Source: Dactylonectria macrodidyma
Taxonomy: Eukaryota > Ascomycota > Sordariomycetes > Hypocreales > Nectriaceae
DNA: 64,000 bases
Assembly (NCBI GenBank): GCA_020744425.1
Contig: JAGMUV010000021.1
Coordinates: 186,001-250,000 of the forward strand
Direction of reading: 5' to 3'
The notes under the pieces were generated by a model that was given only the letters and a program-made list of their open reading frames with translations, searched no databases and was not told where the DNA came from. Both the position numbers and the translations under genes were made by a program. Of the stretch, positions 61,823-64,000 are shown piece after piece (within the stretch, counting starts at the first letter, position 1; each line of letters starts with the position of its first letter).

Positions 61823-64000
61823 CTATAACTTGGCCTCAGAATCCTCAGAATTGCACCAGAGAGAAGTGTCGTCATATTCGTCGACTTCGGTTCCTGAAGT
61901 AGACTCTGTTATAGCATCCCAATCCTGAAACCAGCTTTCGTGTCTGTAGTCACGCTCAAAGCGCAGTCTTGTCTCGTTCCCCAGCCTCTCCAGCTTGTAA
62001 ACGCCGTCCCTCATTTGTTTATCTAATACGTTCTTCGGTTCGATAAAATCGCCTCGTGCTGGTCTCCGGAAGAGATACAGCCCCTCCCACCTCTCCGCCC
62101 TCGAAAGCTGTACATATAAGCTCATAAAGCTAGGCCTTGTCGCTGTGCTGCTGCCGTAAACGCCTTTGAGGTTAAGAAGGACGTCTGAGAACTGCTTACC
62201 CTGGCTCTTCTGGTCCGTCATAGCGAAGGCGGCGGTGCATAGGGGTCCTGTTCTATGGGTGACCAACCGAAAGCCTGGCTTACTTCTCAAGCGAGGATTC
62301 TTCCCTCGCATAGAGTCGGGGATGACTACTGTTTTGCTCTTGATGAGGAGCGTACCCTTCGGAAGCCCAGGTACTGCGAGGTCTGCGATATCGTCCGACT
62401 GGAGGAGAACAGCTGCCGGGGGCCCCAGGTGGAGCGTCACGTCGCTAGCGAGAGCAATAGTGCCGCAGGAGAGGTCAGGAAAGATGTCGACTGCCTTGAA
62501 GGGCGCCCCGTTGACCAGCTTCAACCCAGTAAGCTGGTTCCGGGTCACTACTACCGGCATCCCTTGCGCGTAGAAGAACAACCCGGGGGTTGGGAGTTGT
62601 GAGTCATCTCCGTAGCGAAGCACGTCACATAGCTCTTCTACACGCAACCGCTTTCCTGCTTCAGTGTCGTGCTTGGCCATGAAGATCGAGATATGCTTGC
62701 CCTGGGCGCGAGCCCACTGCACGATGGCTGCCATGTTCAGGTCCCACCTATCTTGGTTCAGAGGTGTGATCGCCCGCAGCCCATCGGCGAAAGAGGGCTG
62801 GGATGCTTGGTTATAGAGGCGACGACATAGCCGTTGGAAGTCCAGCTCCGTCTGCTGCCCATTGCGCAGGCGCCGGAGGAAGCCACGCAACCTTGCACAG
62901 CCGGCGGTGCGGACCTGTTCGCGAAGCATGACGACGGTTGTAAACTGGAGGAACAGTTTATGTGCTGTTACATGCTTTGCCAAGCCCTCCAGTCTCTGTC
63001 TGCTGTGTTCTCTGGGCTCTGGTAAGAGGAGGCTGGTCTGTCTGACCGGCTCAAACTGGAAGAAGTCGCCAAAGAAGATGACGATTGGGATCCCACCAAA
63101 AGGGCGATGCGCGTCGTCTCTATACAGCCTCAAGCGGCTGTCTACAGATGCTAGAGTGAGGCCGCCCACCTGGCTGATCTCGTCGACGATCAACATAGTC
63201 TTGCTCTTCCAACGTAGCTTTTCTTCTTCTGATATATTCCTCCTAGTCTCTGTCTTGTCTTCAAATCCAATGTTGCATGCCGAATGGAGGGTCACTCCAC
63301 CAATGAGTGCAGCCGCGTTTCCGCTGGCGCCTGTCACGAGCAGCGTGTGAAGGCCGCCTTTCAGCCGGAACATGTCTTTGATAGCGTGTATAACGCGAGA
63401 CTTTCCCGTGCCCCCTTCACCGCCGACGTATTGGAGGTGCTGCTTGCCCTCCTCTTCCTCGAGCCGAGTGCCACGCTCGTCGAGGAAGAGTGCCGGTAGC
63501 AGCACCGCCATTGACTGTAGCTTGTTCAAGGTCCACTGCCTCGCCAGACCTAGAGCGACGTCGACATATGACGTATAAGGGCCAAGTTCGAGACGCATCT
63601 GACCCCCCGGACCAACTCCGTTGGCCGGTGTTTCTTCCGTCTGAGCGGGCCGCCGTGGGACATCTGGCCTTCCGTGGTGCCCGCCAGCAAACGAGGAGGA
63701 CGCATTACTCTCACTGCCTTGAATATTTGCCGTCACGCTAGTGTCTTCTTTCTTCTGAAGCTTCAATATTGCATCGATTTCCTCCCGGCTGAGGAGGCCC
63801 GTACTTCGGAAAGGTGAATCTTGAATGTCTTGCAGCATCGTGTAGAATTGTCGGCCCCGCTGGGCGGCGGTATTGTCGTCCTCTCCTATATCGATTGCCC
63901 TCGCCTCTTCATGCAAGCATCTCAGCGCCGAACTCACAGGCATGTCCTTGATTTCGCTCCCCCGGACTGCGGATAGAACACCCAGAAAGGCGTCATAATA
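61823..64000 (-). CDS. Pif1/Helitron-type helicase, 5'-incomplete
   Basis: The open frame runs from 61823 to the right edge; an internal ATG at 63943 gives 706 residues, but the frame stays open for the last 57 bases of the window, so the true start lies outside. Motifs: Walker A GGEGGTGKSRVI, Walker B LIVDEISQVGG, FGGIPIVIFFGDFFQFEPV, FTTVVMLREQVR, GMPVVVTRNQLTGLKLVNG, CTAAFAMTDQKSQGKQF and SLYVQLSRAERWEGL, in the expected order for superfamily 1B Pif1-like helicases carried by Helitrons. It has no stops and appears intact, unlike the relics at 8690, 14313 and 4740. It would unwind DNA during rolling-circle transposition. Whether a Rep domain precedes it is unknown. Confidence 0.85.
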   Translation of the reverse strand, partial: YYDAFLGVLSAVRGSEIKDMPVSSALRCLHEEARAIDIGEDDNTAAQRGRQFYTMLQDIQDSPFRSTGLLSREEIDAILKLQKKEDTSVTANIQGSESNASSSFAGGHHGRPDVPRRPAQTEETPANGVGPGGQMRLELGPYTSYVDVALGLARQWTLNKLQSMAVLLPALFLDERGTRLEEEEGKQHLQYVGGEGGTGKSRVIHAIKDMFRLKGGLHTLLVTGASGNAAALIGGVTLHSACNIGFEDKTETRRNISEEEKLRWKSKTMLIVDEISQVGGLTLASVDSRLRLYRDDAHRPFGGIPIVIFFGDFFQFEPVRQTSLLLPEPREHSRQRLEGLAKHVTAHKLFLQFTTVVMLREQVRTAGCARLRGFLRRLRNGQQTELDFQRLCRRLYNQASQPSFADGLRAITPLNQDRWDLNMAAIVQWARAQGKHISIFMAKHDTEAGKRLRVEELCDVLRYGDDSQLPTPGLFFYAQGMPVVVTRNQLTGLKLVNGAPFKAVDIFPDLSCGTIALASDVTLHLGPPAAVLLQSDDIADLAVPGLPKGTLLIKSKTVVIPDSMRGKNPRLRSKPGFRLVTHRTGPLCTAAFAMTDQKSQGKQFSDVLLNLKGVYGSSTATRPSFMSLYVQLSRAERWEGLYLFRRPARGDFIEPKNVLDKQMRDGVYKLERLGNETRLRFERDYRHESWFQDWDAITESTSGTEVDEYDDTSLWCNSEDSEAKL

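Noticed and set aside
1..64000. Starship-type giant element
   Set aside because: No tyrosine-recombinase captain with a DUF3435-like domain was seen, and the mixed insertions have their own target duplications.

Overview
The window looks like an accessory, repeat-rich segment of a filamentous ascomycete (Pezizomycotina) genome. The support is short introns (about 47-99 nt, GT...CTAAC/CTGAC...AG), Zn2Cys6 and bZIP/DUF3425 regulators, NACHT, HeLo and ankyrin receptors, a chromovirus-type Ty3/gypsy element, hAT, Helitron, mariner-like and Mutator-like DNA transposons, and decayed copies whose stops are very often TAG/TAA where CAG, CAA or TGG is expected. That last pattern is what repeat-induced point mutation (RIP) leaves behind. 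No prokaryotic operons, CRISPR arrays or tRNA genes were seen.

Layout. 1-2945 (-): an NLR-like receptor (SesA-like domain, NACHT, ankyrins) whose ankyrin part runs off the left edge and is separated from the NACHT by one in-frame TAG. 3.3-5.0 kb: terminal-inverted-repeat (TIR) elements plus relics of a second STAND/WD40 receptor and of a Pif1/Helitron helicase. 5.2-6.6 kb (-): HeLo-ankyrin-ZZ protein. 8.1-15.0 kb: a 425-bp MITE, two decayed copies of one Pif1-like helicase gene, and about 3.3 kb of AT-rich debris holding an undegraded solo LTR. 15.8-20.9 kb: host-type genes (Zn2Cys6 factor with a frameshift, secreted GPI-type protein, secreted parallel beta-helix protein) and a TPR relic.

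22.6-31.5 kb: a complete 7.9-kb Ty3/gypsy chromovirus with identical LTRs, 5-bp target duplication and an open 2136-codon gag-pol frame, inserted in a mariner-like transposase relic and itself carrying a hAT-type MITE. 31.5-35.2 kb: solo LTRs and a structurally complete hAT element with nonsense mutations. 35.3-37.2 kb (-): an intact four-exon protein kinase-ankyrin gene. 39-42.8 kb: ankyrin relic, inverted solo LTRs, a cytochrome P450 tail fragment and a second, broken hAT transposase. 43.3-44.3 kb: bZIP/DUF3425 factor. 45.2-48.2 kb: Rep half of a Helitron with a damaged HUH motif.

48.6-52.9 kb: truncated aldo-keto reductase, intact bZIP factor, relic of an unrecognised family, intact VOC/glyoxalase protein. 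53.9-57.2 kb: Mutator-like MITE, then a multipass membrane protein between long inverted repeats. 57.4-59.4 kb: decayed ATP-dependent DNA-ligase-like gene. 61.0-61.5 kb: an array of hairpin units carrying perfect heat-shock-element spacing. 61.8 kb to the right edge (-): open Pif1/Helitron helicase, 5'-incomplete.

The unifying theme is a nursery of receptor-type genes (HeLo, NACHT, ankyrin, WD40, TPR, kinase) embedded in transposons of different ages. Most repeats were damaged by C-to-T type mutation, while the gypsy element and one solo LTR came later. All family assignments are by-eye recognition of motifs; no database search was possible.
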